From contig WARS01001888.1 of assembly GCA_008933995.1 (NCBI GenBank), forward strand, positions 555,034 through 619,033: DNA of 64,000 bases, in the 5' to 3' direction. Shown here one piece after another: positions 24,458 to 36,600 of the stretch. Numbering within the stretch: the stretch's first letter is position 1; every line of letters begins with the position of its first letter. This stretch comes from Datnioides undecimradiatus (Eukaryota > Chordata > Actinopteri > Lobotiformes > Datnioididae). The translations under genes and the position numbers were made by a program. Below the pieces are notes generated by a model that was not told the DNA's origin, did not search any database, and saw nothing but the letters and a program-made list of their open reading frames with translations.

Positions 24458-27400
24458 GTGTGTGGCGCTGAGAGCGTGTTGCAGCGTGATTGCGGTTTTT
24501 CTAACTTTTTTTGTGTTGATGGTGTTCAGTTCTTGGTGTCTGGGGATCACTCAGTAGTTTTGGGTGGTCTGCTACCTGCCGAGCAGCTCAGCATGGTGCA
24601 GGGCTCCGGGTTGGAGCAGCTGACTCACCGGCACGCCGTGAGGCTGGTGTACCGTCTGTGGTGGTCCGTCTGATGATCCTCAACAAGAATGAGTCTCAAC
24701 CTGGCTTTTAAATTCAGAATTGACGACTTCGATTACAGGTACTACTCGGAAAATTAGAATATCCTGAAAAAGTGCATGCATTTCTGTAACTCAACTTTAA
24801 AGGTGAAATGTACATATTATATAGACAAATAGTATGCGAATCAATATATTTCAAGCTTTTATTTGTTTTGAGTTTGCTGATTAGGACTTGCAGCTTCAGA
24901 AAACCTCAAATTCAAAAATTCAGAAAATTAGAATATTGCTTGAAATCATAATCATAATCATAATCAGCAAAATTACAACAAAAAATGCTTGAGATATCTC
25001 ACTTTGCATGTAATGAGTCTATAAAATGTATTGGTTTCACCTTTTATGTTGGATTGCCTGAATAAAACAACTTTTACACGATATTCTAATTTTCCGAGTA
25101 GTACCTGTATTGTGATAGATGATGTACTTTCTAAGTCATCGGTCAAAAGGAAGAAACCAGAAAGTAAAAGCAGCAATGTAAAAGCTTTAAAAGTTCCTAA
25201 AAAGACGTGTCTTCCCTCTGAGGCGGAGGAGGGTCTGACCAGCACACAGGACAGCGACTGTGAAACAGCCGGACACTCTCAGGTCGACCAGGGCAGCGGC
25301 TACTCCTTCAGCAGGATCAGGGCCTTTCTGCAGGACACAAAGGGCATGAGGCTCGTGAAGGTGGAGAGCTTCTTCCCGGACCTGCAGCTGTTCCACGACT
25401 CGGTCCGGCTGTTCATGAAGAGCTCGGACGACATCGGACGGCCCACCTTCACTGAACAGGAGGTTTTCCGCCTGAAGAAGCTGTTGCAGAAAGTTAGAGC
25501 ACAGATCGCGGATGATGAGTAGTCTGTGGTGTGTGTTCTCCGTCATCCAGCTGCTGGTCTCTTCCTCTCTGTTGTTTGGACACAGCTTCACTCCGAGTAT
25601 GTGCGACATCAGGCTGGGGTCTCTAAACATTAACGGTGCCAGGGAGGAGGTGAAGAGAGCCTCTCTCTTCAGTTTGATTAACTCCAAGAAACTGAATGTG
25701 GTCTTTCTCCAGGAGACTCACAGCACAGCAGACAATGAGTCTGACTGGAGGAGGGAGTGGAGCGGGGAGGCTTTTCTGAGCCATAAGAGCAGGAACAGTG
25801 GTGGAGTCGGGATTTTATTCTCCAAAGACTTTCTGCCAGTCTCTCCTGTTACAGAGGACATTATTGAAGGTCGGCTGCTGAAGATTACAGCTAAATTTGA
25901 AAAAGTAAAGATGGTTTTTATAAATGTGTACGCAACTGTTGCTGCTGCAGCAGCGAGGAGTATTTGTTTTTAGCTGGTGATTTTAACTGTACAGAAGATG
26001 CATCGTTAGACAGGAACCATCAGGAGCAGCATGCAGCTTCAAAGAGTTGTCTGGTGAAGTTAACTGAGGCATATGAGCTGTGTGATGTTTGGAGATCCTT
26101 CCATCCAAACCACAGACAATACACGTGGGTTCATGCCAGGGACAACTGTCTGTCTTTGGCCAGGCGGAAGTGGGGAGAGAGAGTGGGGAAGGGATAACTA
26201 AAGCAGCTGTGCCTCCAGTACACTCGCAATGTCACAAGAGACATGATCCGGTCTCTGAGGGCTCTGGAGAGTGAAGTAGTGGAGCTGCAGACTTTAGCAG
26301 ACTCTACAGGAGAGAGAGAGCATATTAAAGCTCTCACAGACAAAAAGTCAGCTCTGGCAGACCTGCTGGGTTTTTCTGCCCAGGGTGCTCTGGGCCACTC
26401 ACGTTTTCAGTTTGTTTCTCAAATTGACGCTCCCTCTCACTTCTTCTTTGGTCTCGAGCGCAGGAATGGTCAGAGGAGGCTCATGCACTCCCTGCGGTCC
26501 GACACTGGGCAGCTGCTGCAGGAGCCTGCCAGCATTCGCAGGTGTGCAGTGGCCTTTTATGAAAATCTGTTTAAAGTCTTTCTATGAGGGTCTCCCCAGG
26601 GTCACTGCAGAGGCCAACGCAGAGCTGGAGGCGCAGATCTCTACTGAGGAGCTGAAGGCGGCGCTGCAGAGTCTGAAGAGTGGCAAAGCCCCGGGGATTG
26701 ATGGCCTACCTGCAGATTTCTACAAAGCGTTCTGGTCTGTGATCGGTGACGATGTACTGTTTGTTCTCAGAGACAGTCTGAGTAAGGGGCGGCTGCCTCT
26801 GAGCTGCAGGAGGGCGGTCCTCACTCTTCTGCCAAAGAAGGGAGATCTGCAGAAGAACTGGAGGCCGGTCACTCTGCTCTGCACAGACTATAAGCTGCTC
26901 TCAAAGGTGCTGGCCACTTGGCGGCGGAAAGTGATGGAGCAGGTCATTCATGTTGACCAGACATACTGTGTACCCAGCAGGCTGATATCTGACAACATCA
27001 CTCTGATTCGGGACATTTTGGACCTCTCTGGTTCATGTGGACTCTGGTCTTATTTCCATAGACCAAGAAAAAGGCTTGACTGGCTGGAACACCTGTGGCC
27101 TGTGGCAGACGCTGAAAGCCTTTGGTTTCAGCTCTGGTCTTATAGCCAAGATCCAGGTTTTAGCAGTGACATTGAGTGTAATTTCCAGATTAGCGTGGTT
27201 TGAGCGCCTTTTACAGTTTCAGAGGGAGCTGTGCTGCTCCCCTGTCCGGCCATGCTTACTCTCTGGCCTAGGAGCCCCTCCTGCATCGCCTCAGGACAGA
27301 CCTCTCTGGGATCCAACTCCAGGTTGTGAGAAGGTTTTTAAATTGTCTGCTCACGCTGATGATGTGATCGCCCTAGAACAAACAGGGTTGACATTGATGT

Positions 27401-29258
27401 TTTAGTGATGAATGTTAATAATTTTAGCCTGATTTCTTCAGCAAAGGTAAACTGTGCGCGATGCACTGGATTAAGTTGGTGAGGGGGTTAAGGAGGGAAA
27501 CTGATTTTACCGGGGGCTAACATGGAACACAAATATATTCCAAATATCTGGCGTGCACCTGGGGGATGAGGGCTCTGTACAAAAAACACTGGGACAGCAT
27601 GTTGGAGAAGGTTGAAGGAGAATGAAAAGTGGAATGGATTTTACCCAAAACTGTCTTTTAAAGGTCGTGGTTTTTAATCATCAACATCTTAGTGTCCTCC
27701 ACATGCTCTGGGCATCGCTCAAGTGCCTGACCCTCCCACGCACCTGCTGGGCAGTTCAGGCAGTGATTGTGATTTTTTCTGGGATCGCTCGCACTGGATC
27801 CCCAGAGTGTGCTGTTTCTCCCAAAGGAGTGAAGGATACTGGCGCTTTGTTCATCTGGCCAGCAGAGTGTTTTCACCTGCTGTGCTCATACAGAGGTTTC
27901 TCTCTCTGTTCCCAAAGACTTGGTCTGGAGACCCCGCTTGCTTGGACCATTCTGGGCAGGTGTGGTGGTTTGGGATCAGCTGAAACTCTTGCTTGTAATG
28001 GACCTGTGAAGTCACAAACTGGAGGATTTGCTTTGAGATTTTATCGCGTGGACTTTTGGGGTGTGGGGCCTGCCCTCACTAAGGAGAGGTTTAGAGCTGC
28101 AATCTCACTGTTCTGCCTCCCTGCAGGAGCTGGAAGTGGTCTTGGAACCCGGGCTTACCACCTCCCTGCTGTGGGATCTTCTGGTACTGACACTGCCTTG
28201 CTCTCGGCAGGCCTTTGACTCTGGAACATCCAGCGGTGTGGTACAGCTGGACGATGCTGCAGCCTGGCCGCTTCGGTTTAGCTCTGTCAGGTCTATCTGT
28301 CAAATGTGCTTCCAACACCTGAAACATCAGCTGGACACCAGCAGAGCTGACCCTGTTGGCTGCACACGGTGACGCTCGTGTCCTCCTGACTACACTGACC
28401 CGCTTCCAGAGCTGGGAGGTGATTGCCGACTTTGTGTTGCACAGGGTGTCACTGCTGAACTGGAGCGCAGTCCTGCAGAGCCCTTTTTCCACATAAAGCG
28501 ACAGGAAATCAGGCGTGAAGGTGTTAAACAGGAACAAACTGAATGGTTGCACAGACACTCCGTGGAGGGCTCACCTGGCTCTCGGCGGGCAGGTGAGGCC
28601 GGAGTGGAGAGCACTGTATAAACCACCGCTAACCAGGAGAGAGCTGCAGATCTGCAGTGGAGACTTCTGCATGGCAGCGAGCTGTCACGCTTTGTCTCCG
28701 CTTGTTAACCAACGGTGTGAAACTTGTCCTTTCTGCCCCTCAGAGGGAAACAGTCTTCCACTGTTTCAAGACTGCTGCAGACCTGCCCCTTGTTCCTGCT
28801 TTTCAAGGCAGCAGGTTCAGCAGGTTTGGGAGTGTGTTCTCCTGCAGGTCTTCACATTTCGATAAGCAGGTACAGTCGCGAGGTAGACACAAGTGCTACA
28901 TGCAAGGGAACTTTATTCTGGGACAGGCCAAGCTGGCTGTTTATGAGCAGGAGAAATAAGATGGATGCTAATGTAGCTGATGATGTGAGCAGCGTGTTCA
29001 CAGATGTGAAGGCCAGACTGCACATTGACTTCTTTTAATTATTACAGCTGGCCAGTGACGCTCAGACGCTTGTAGATATTCCGGTGTCACCAGAACATCC
29101 TCTGCCCCTTGTTGCTGAAAATCAGCTGATCTGTGGACTCATGCTTCGCTGAATTCTGTTGCTCAGTGTTTGTTTTTTCATCGAAAGACTCATTTGTTTT
29201 GCTGGTTTGTACCGGATTTATTTTTGAAATGTAAATAAAGAGCCGCGGAAAAATCAAT
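24458..29258 (+). mobile_element. Tx1/L1-type LINE, nearly full length but inactive
   Basis: It has two degenerate coding regions. The ORF1 relic (about 24,580-25,520) ends with a segment around FSRIRAFLQDTKG and VESFFPDLQLFHDSVR that I associate with Tx1-clade ORF1. ORF2 (about 25,595-28,960) starts with an apurinic-type endonuclease (LGSLNINGAREEVKR, NVVFLQETHS, GGVGILFSKDF, LAGDFNCTED), then reverse transcriptase (GKAPGIDGLPADFYKAFW, LLPKKGDLQKNWRPVTLL, HADDV). Frameshifts and stops break both, so it cannot be active as given. The 3' end reads AATAAAGAGCCGCGG plus AAAAATCAA. It lies inside the CT tract of an L2-like element. Its 5' end seems to lack part of ORF1. Confidence 0.85.
24736..25107. 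mobile_element. 372-bp non-autonomous DNA transposon with perfect inverted repeats
   Basis: The ends are perfect inverted repeats of 27 bases. The left one starts CAGGTACTACTCGGAAAATT at 24,736 and the right one ends with its reverse complement at 25,107. A TA dinucleotide flanks each side, fitting Tc1/mariner-type target duplication. There is no coding capacity. It interrupts the ORF1 relic of the surrounding Tx1-type LINE. Confidence 0.9.
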
Positions 29259-29697
29259 CTCTCCCTCCCTCTCTCCCTCCCCCCTCTCCCTGCTGTTCCT
29301 CCCTCGCTTCTCTCTCTCTCTCCCCTCCTGTCTCTTTCTCTCCCCCCGTCACTCTCTCTCTCTCTCTCTCCCCTCCTGTCTCTCTCTCTCTCTCTCTCCC
29401 CTCCTGTCTCTCTCTCTCTCTCTCTCTCTCCTCTCCTGTCTCTCTCTCTCCTCTCCTGTCTCTCTCTCTCTCCCCCCAGCTGGTCAGGGCAGATCCAGGA
29501 TCAGTCCCATGTGTCAGCCTGTTACAGGAAGTCTCTCCTGCCTCTGTCTCCAGGTGTTTGCTGGTGGTGGAGCTGCTGGGTGTGATTAACAGTAATGAGT
29601 GTGGTCTCTGCTCTGACTGTAAAGAGCCCTGAGATGACTTTTGATGTGAATTGGTGCTATATAAATAAAATTGAATTGAACTGAATTGAATTGAAAG
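29259..29697 (+). mobile_element. L2-like LINE copy A, 3' part
   Basis: The CT tract resumes, then GGTCAGGGCAGATCCAGGAT and GTTTGCTGGTGGTGGAGCTG match the copy at 36,870-37,050. It ends GCTATATAAATAAAATTGAA plus TTGAA-type repeats, the usual L2-like 3' tail. A 40-base-scale segment at about 29,510-29,550 is absent from the other copy. Confidence 0.85.
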
Positions 29698-30170
29698 GTC
29701 ACGTGAACCTGGTTGTTTGAGCGTTGGAACAGCTAATGATCAAACAGCAGTGCCAGCCGCCGGTACCACCTCAGATTAAACAGGAAGCAGTTTTAGAGTT
29801 TACTTCCTGTTTCCTGCGAAACACTCAGCTGCTGCTCTTCTGTCTGTTCCCGGCAGTTTCCAATTAATGAGTCATTAATGTTCTTGTAATAAATTTCTTT
29901 GTTGAACAAACTGATCACAGATTAAACAAGCTGTGTAAATGCTGAGTCATCACGTCAGCACCTGTTCACCTGTTTAAACTTTAATGAATTTGTTTAAAAG
30001 AAGAAACAAACAACAAACTGAACATTCAAGCCAAGACACCAGAACTGTGACGTGGTTCTACATAGATCTCCAGGTCGTTCAATAACCAAGACAAAAAGAA
30101 CATGTGATAAAGGCAGAACCAGAATGTGTGGAAAACAACAGCAAAACAAATTGCTGAAGTCAGCATCTGT
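29698..30170. other. Unannotated DNA
   Basis: Ordinary single-copy-looking sequence between the LINE complex and the minisatellite. I see no gene, splice pattern or repeat. Confidence 0.5.
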
Positions 30171-30174
30171 CAGA

Positions 30175-30590
30175 ACACACAGAGAACACACAGAGAACAT
30201 GCAGAGAACATACAGAGAACATGCAGAGAAAACACAGAGAACACATAGAGGACATACAGAGAACATGCAGAAAACACGCAGAGAACACAGAGAACACGCA
30301 GAGAACATGCAGAGAATACAGAGAACACACAGAGAACACGCAGAGAACACAGAACATACAGAGAACATGCAGAGAACATGCAGAGAACACACAGAGAACA
30401 CGTAGAGAACATGCAGAGAACATTCAGAGAACACAGAGAACATGCAGAGAACATGCAGAGAACACAGAACACACAGAGAACACACAGAGAACACACAGAA
30501 AACATGTAGAGAACATACATAGAGAACATACAGAGAACATGCAAAGAACACAGAGAACACATAGAGAACACAGTAAGAACAAAAAAAGAA
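30175..30590. repeat. GAGAACA(T/C)(G/A)CA minisatellite, about 415 bp
   Basis: Tandem 10-11-base words (AGAGAACACAC, AGAGAACATGC, AGAGAACATAC) occur about 35-40 times. The long open frames here on both strands are by-products of the repeat. Confidence 0.9.
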
Positions 30591-30675
30591 CTGAAGTCAG
30601 CTGATGTTTCTTCTGCCTGAAGTTTCAAATCTCAGAGCTGCGTAATGAAGATCAACTGAGGCCTGAGGAGTACAA

Positions 30676-31205
30676 ACATCAACATCACCATCATCACTAT
30701 CATCATCACCATCATCATCATCATAATCATCACTATCATCACCACCATCATCATCATCATCATCATCATCACTATCATCACCATCATCATCATCATCACC
30801 ATCATCATCATCACTATCATCACCACCATCACCATCATCACCATCATCATCATCATCACTAGCATCACCATCATCATCACTATCATCACCATCACCATCA
30901 TCATCACAATCATCATCATCATCACCATCATCGTCATCACCATCACCATCACATCATCATCACCATCACCATCATCACCATCACCATCATCACCATCATC
31001 ATCATCATAACAATCATCATCATCATCATCATCACCATCACCATCATCACCATCATCACCGTCATCATCATCATCACCATCATCATCATCACAATCATCA
31101 TCATCACCATCATCGTCATCACCATCATCATCATCATAACAATCATCATCATCACCATCATCCTCATCACCATCATCATCATCATCATCACCATCATCAT
31201 CAACA
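30676..31205. repeat. (CAT/CAC)n trinucleotide array, about 530 bp
   Basis: A long trinucleotide array of CAT with CAC substitutions (ATCATCACCATC words) and rare CGT or AAT interruptions. The minus strand reads as an artefactual Met/Val run. Confidence 0.95.
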
Positions 31206-31374
31206 CTGCTGCTGTGATGTCTGTTATGAATAAAGTTGGATTTAGAGTTAAAGTGCTACCTCAGCGACGTTGGACTGAGCACCAGATCTTCTTCCTGTGA
31301 ACAGAACGTCACATGACCGAATGAAAGAACCAGTCTCTATTTTCAGGAACTCTAACAGTCTGAGCTGAACTCAC

Positions 31375-31934
31375 CGAGTCCTCTCCGTAGGCATGCCAAC
31401 AGGATGCTGAGTGTTACCACAGCAACGAACAACAGGACACACACAACACCCACAGCTGAGGTCAGAATCATACACTCACTGGATGTGAAAGGTCCTGCAC
31501 ACAAACACACACACACGTCTTTTGTCGTCTTTGTTCTGCTGAGTTTGCATCTTAAATGAGGATCTGAAGCTCTGACACGTGCGAACACACACACAGTGGT
31601 CAAATGAGCTCACCTGTCCGGCTGCTGACCGTCTGTTGGACCCTCAGCTCTCCATCAGTCAGCACACAGGATACCTTAGTTCCTCCTGCCCACATGTTCC
31701 GCAGGAACATGAAGCTGCTCACTGACGACACCGTCCTCGGCATCAGGGACAGCTTGACCGACAGCTGCATCCACCACCCAGTCCACCATGACCCGACCGG
31801 GGTCCTCCAGTCCAGACACTAGACAGACCAAAGGGACGGGGAGGGAGGAGTCAGAGCGACTCTGCGAGGGAACCAGGAGGTCGACCACAGGCTGATGGAG
31901 CAGCGACTCTGATGGAGAGACACAAGTGTGTAGT

Positions 31935-32026
<92 letters not shown>

Positions 32027-32885
32027 CTCCTCAGAGGATGAGCCCCCTCCACTCAACTGTTGCTCAGGTGCTCTCACCGGTGACGGTCAGTGTGGTCCCG
32101 TCTCCACTCAGCAGCATGAGTCCGTTGATGTAGACGCAGTAGTACCTGCCGGTGTCCCGTAGGGTGGCACTGGAGATCTGCAGCAGACACAGGTGTGGTT
32201 GGCTCCCGCCTCCAGAATCAAAGTGTGGGGTCACTCTGAGGCCGCTCACCTGTCCAAAGTGCAGCCACACACCTGAGAGCACCGCCCACCCATCTGAGTG
32301 ATGTCACAGCTGAGGTTGACCTTTGACTCCAGGGTCACAAGCACAGAGGGCGGAGACTGGACAAGCAGGGCTGCAGCTGCAAACACACACCCTGATAGGA
32401 GCAGGTCACCTGACTGATCAGTGATCAGTAATCAATCAATTATCAGACAGGCAGGTAGACAGACAGGCAGACAGACAGGCGGGCAGGCAGGTAGACAGAC
32501 AGGCAGGCAGACAGGCAGGCAGGTAGACAGACAGACAGACAGACAGGCAGGCAGGTAGACAGGCAGGCAGACAGACAGACAGGCAGACACACAGGCAGAC
32601 AGGTAGACAGGCAGGCGGACAGACACACAGTCAGACAGGTAGACAGGCAGGCGGACAGACAGACAGGCAGGCAGGCAGACAGACAGGCAGGCGGACAGGC
32701 CGCCTGTCTTAAACTTTTATTTTCAGTAGAAACATAATTTTATTTGAATCATTTTATTTTTACATCTGGAGGGAAACAACAAAATTAATTTGATCACATG
32801 ATCAGATGTTTCCGTTATTTTAGTTTTTAACCGATGAACATGAACACTTACCGCAGAGCGTGTTCAGCAGACGAGTCGTTGACAT
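31375..32885 (-). CDS. Ig-superfamily receptor (V/J-like, C1, TM) with two frame breaks
   Basis: Exons on the minus strand: 32,885-32,852 (start, MSTTRLLNTLC), V exon from about 32,378 (or 32,372) to about 32,080, C exon 31,908-31,614, TM exon 31,494-31,375. The V domain has a C-to-W spacing near 14 and ends DTGRYYC...GDGTTLTVTG, a germline J-like strand. The second domain looks C1-set (LVCLVSGLEDPGRV, VDWVVD, SSFMFLRNMW, GTKVSCVLTDG). The TM helix is about ILTSAVGVVCVLLFVAVVTL. Splice phases agree at the boundaries, but one frameshift lies in the V exon near 32,290 (one base short in a G-rich run) and one in the C exon near 31,728 (one extra base or two missing). It is either a recent pseudogene or has assembly errors. 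The tail is short, but a donor at 31,374 allows more exons. Exact family unknown; ligand unknown. Confidence 0.65.
31940..32022. repeat. (GT)n microsatellite, about 41 units
   Basis: A long uninterrupted GT run in the intron between the V and C exons of the Ig gene, within about 120 bases of both splice sites. Confidence 0.95.
32446..32702. repeat. (CAGACAGG)n microsatellite, about 257 bp
   Basis: CAGA/CAGG tetranucleotide words with occasional TAGA and CGGA, in the first intron of the Ig gene. A related array at about 34,620-34,765 lies in a tetraspanin intron. Confidence 0.9.
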
Positions 32886-33650
32886 GATGGAAATTAAAAT
32901 GTGTCACAGTGGAAATATCGCTGCATTTTCACTGCTTCACAAACACGGGGGCAGGAAGTGACATCACACTGCATCAGCTCTGTCCTCTTTTCTGTTCTCA
33001 GATCAGCTCAAATAACAATAATAACAGAGGCTCCACCACCACAGACAAATGCCCTGCACATTAATGTGGAAGGATCAGACAGGAAGTGTGTGGGACAGGA
33101 AGTGTGGGACAGGAAGTGTATGATTGCTCATTAAAAACAAGAAATGTAAATAAATATTGTCTGAACTCAAAACAAGTTTTTATTAAACGTGATATTTTAT
33201 ATCACACACTGTAATTAGTTAATTCCTTCACCTCAGAGCTACTTTTTTTATGAGCTAACAGCTAACCTACACTGTTAGCTAATATTGCTAAGCTACCACA
33301 GGTTTATTATGGTACCTCACAGCTATCATTATCTCAGCAGCAAACAGCCAGTAAAGATCAGAGTGAATAGTGCTGCATTAAAACTGGATATAATGAAACA
33401 CAGAGCATAAACACAACAAACATATGTGTTAGCTAATGCTAACGTCACTGACACATCTGTTTATGATCTGTGACAAAGCTTAACAGCACAGACATGATGC
33501 TAACACGTGAGCTAACATTGCTAACATGATCAGGAGCTGAGTTCTAATGTTTACATTGTTTATCCTCCACTGAGCTTTTGAGTTGATTTCAGTATAAAAG
33601 CATTGAGTGTGTGAGGCCTCAGCCGGCCTCTGACACTGGCTCCAGGAACA

Positions 33651-36600
33651 TTAACTGTAATCCTGGTTGTCACTTTGATAAGCCTGGTGGGCGGGGCCTA
33701 CACCATTTTCATAATCATGGTAATGTTCGTAGTGGGCGGGGTCTATGCGACCATCATCAGGATGTATGTAGCCATAGTTCTGCTCTGTGTACTCCAGGTT
33801 GTCCTCGGGGACGGAGTCCAGGTGGGCGTGGTCAGAGGGTTTTGTAAGAGCGCCCTTTCTGATGAGCGCTCGGTACAGGTGCAACATGACAACAAACTGC
33901 AACACCTGGAGATGATCAGAGTGTTTTAAAGCTGAGAGCAGCTCTGCAGTGGGTGGAGACTGAGTCAGACATCACACACATCCTGTTTATTACCTGCAGT
34001 AATATCAGTCCGACGTCCATGCCCACGATCGTCACAGCATTCTCCTGCAGCCAATCACTGACCTTCGTTTTGCAGCCCTGCAACAAACACACACGTTTCT
34101 GTGTGTGTGGATTTGTGTCTGTGTCTGTGTGTCTGTGTGCATGTGTGTACCTGGTCATACGTGCCGTTTCCTCTTCCCTCCTGCATGTCGTTAACGTGCA
34201 GCAGCTCGATGCACCAGGCTGAGTTTGAACTGGGACGACTGAAGATGAAACAGGAACAGGGAAGTACTTCCTGATTGGTCAGGTTCAGGGTCTGGATGTA
34301 AGAGTTGTTCAGCCAATCAGCAGGCCCCGTCCGGCCACAGCACTTCCCCTGATAACAGGGCCAATCAGTCACAATCCTGATCCAACAAACAATAATTATC
34401 AATAAATCATCAATAGATTGAATCAGAGAGGTCACATGACTCTGCAGGCTGTCCATCAGTCTGTCCTCACTGACGGGTCCGTCGGCGCCGTACTGAACGA
34501 TGATCTGATCCACTGCTGCATCCAGGCTGCGTTCAATCTGACACACACACACAAAGACAGCAGGACACACATATAACATGACACAACATACACAAGATAA
34601 ACACAGCATGGAGACAATGTCAGACAGACAGGCAGAGAGACAGAGAGACAGACAGACAGGCAGACAGACAGAGAGACAGACAGACAGGCAGACAGACAGG
34701 CAGAGAGACAGACAGGCAGAGAGGCAGACAGACAGGCAAACATACAGGCAGACAGACAGACAGTTCATTGACAGTTGTATTGTCATATCATCATCAACAG
34801 AGCTGGGATACAAGTCTGAATACAGCAGCACGAACACACTGTTGTGCGTCTATAGAGAACACAAGAGATCTGACACCTGCTGACAGGTGTGTTCCCATGC
34901 TGACCAACAGAAAGCCTCACCTTGTCTCTGTTAATGAGCAGCAGCAGGGTGACAAACAGCTGACCCAGGACCAGCACGATGAGGAAGCCCAGGTACTGAG
35001 GAGGAGGAGCAGAGCAATGCACTGTTGTTGTTCTTAAGCTTTAACGATCTCAGTAAACTTAGATTTAGTTTGATTAAAGTAATTAAAGCTAATTAGGAGG
35101 TCTGACGGGAGGTGTCCACGCTGGTTGCAGCTCAGAGGCTAATGAATGATCGTCCTGATGTCTCAGTCAGATCCAGGATCAGTGAGTCAGACCGAAGCTG
35201 AGCAGACTCACCATCAGCAGCAGAACTCTGACCTCTCCATCGGCTCCAACACAGCCAGCAATGCTGAGCAGCAGCACCACCCCTCCAATCGCCAGCAGCC
35301 CCACCCCCACCGTCTGCAACTCAGCTGCGCAGACACACACACAACAGTTAGATTAGCTGGGGTGTTTACCACTGAGATAATGCAGTTAGCTATGCTAAGC
35401 TAACCAGTTTAAGCTAATGTTGGTTAGCAGGTGAACTGTGGTTTTGACAGTGAAAACAAACTCAGGTGTGCTGGCCAGGTGAGTTCACTGACAGGAATGC
35501 AGATGTTGAGCCTGTGGTAACTAAAGAAATGATCTGATCTACGCTGACAATATATTTATCTATGAAGCCAGAAGAAATAGATCAGTTAGTCAGACTTCAG
35601 ACATGTCTGACAGACATTAAGGCCTGATGACCTTTAATGTTTTACTCCTAAACACAGACAAAGCTGAGGTGATGGTGTTTGGTCCTAAACACCTCAGAGA
35701 CAGTTTATCTGACCATAGAGTCACTCTGGATGGTGTCACCCTGGCCTCCAGCTCAACCCTGAGGAACCTGGGAGTCATGTTTGACCAGGATATGTCCTAT
35801 CAGTCCCATATTAGTCAGATCACTGCCTTCTTTCACCTGTGCAACATAGCCAATTTGTTCCTTCAAGGCTAGACTACTGTAATTCCTTGTTGTCAGGTTG
35901 TCCGACTAGCTCACTGAGAAGCCTGCAGCTGATCCAAAACACTGCAGCGAGGGTTCTGATGGGAATTAGCAAGAGAGATCATATTTCTCCAGTTTTAGCT
36001 TCTCTTCATTGGCTCCCTGTAAAGTCCAGAATAGACTTTAAAGTCCTTCTACTTACCTACAAGGCCCTTAATGGCCAACCTCCATTGTACATCAATGAGA
36101 TGCTAATTCCTTATTACCCCAACAGATCACTTCGCTCCCAGAGAGCAGGTTTGCTTGTGGTTCCCAGAGTTTCCAAAAGTATAATGCGAGGCCGAGCCTT
36201 TAGCTATCAGGCTCCTCTCCTGTGGAACCAGCTGCCAGTTTGGGTTCAGGAGCAGACACCCTCTCTACGTTTAAAGTAAAGCTGAAAACCTTCCTGTCTG
36301 ACAAAGCTCACAGCTCTAGTTCTAGTTCTAGTTATCATAACTCAACCCTGTTAGTCACAGTTACTCCTTAATACCACCCCTCAGTTATGCTGCTATAGGC
36401 CTCGGCTGCTGCGGGACGTCCCATGATGGTCTCCACACTCCTCCCCTCCTCTCTCTCTCCTCAGACCCATCCTCTCATCTGTAAACCATGTCTACATGTC
36501 ATTAACTGTGTCCTCTCTCCCCTAGCGCTGTGCTTGTTTCTCTCTGGTCTCTCTCTCTGTACCTCTCTACAGATACCTGTGGCTCCTGAGCTGAACATCT

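Noticed and set aside
30160..30628. Long open frames on both strands (up to 188 aa)
   Set aside because: They are translations of the GAGAACA minisatellite, low complexity and open in several frames at once.
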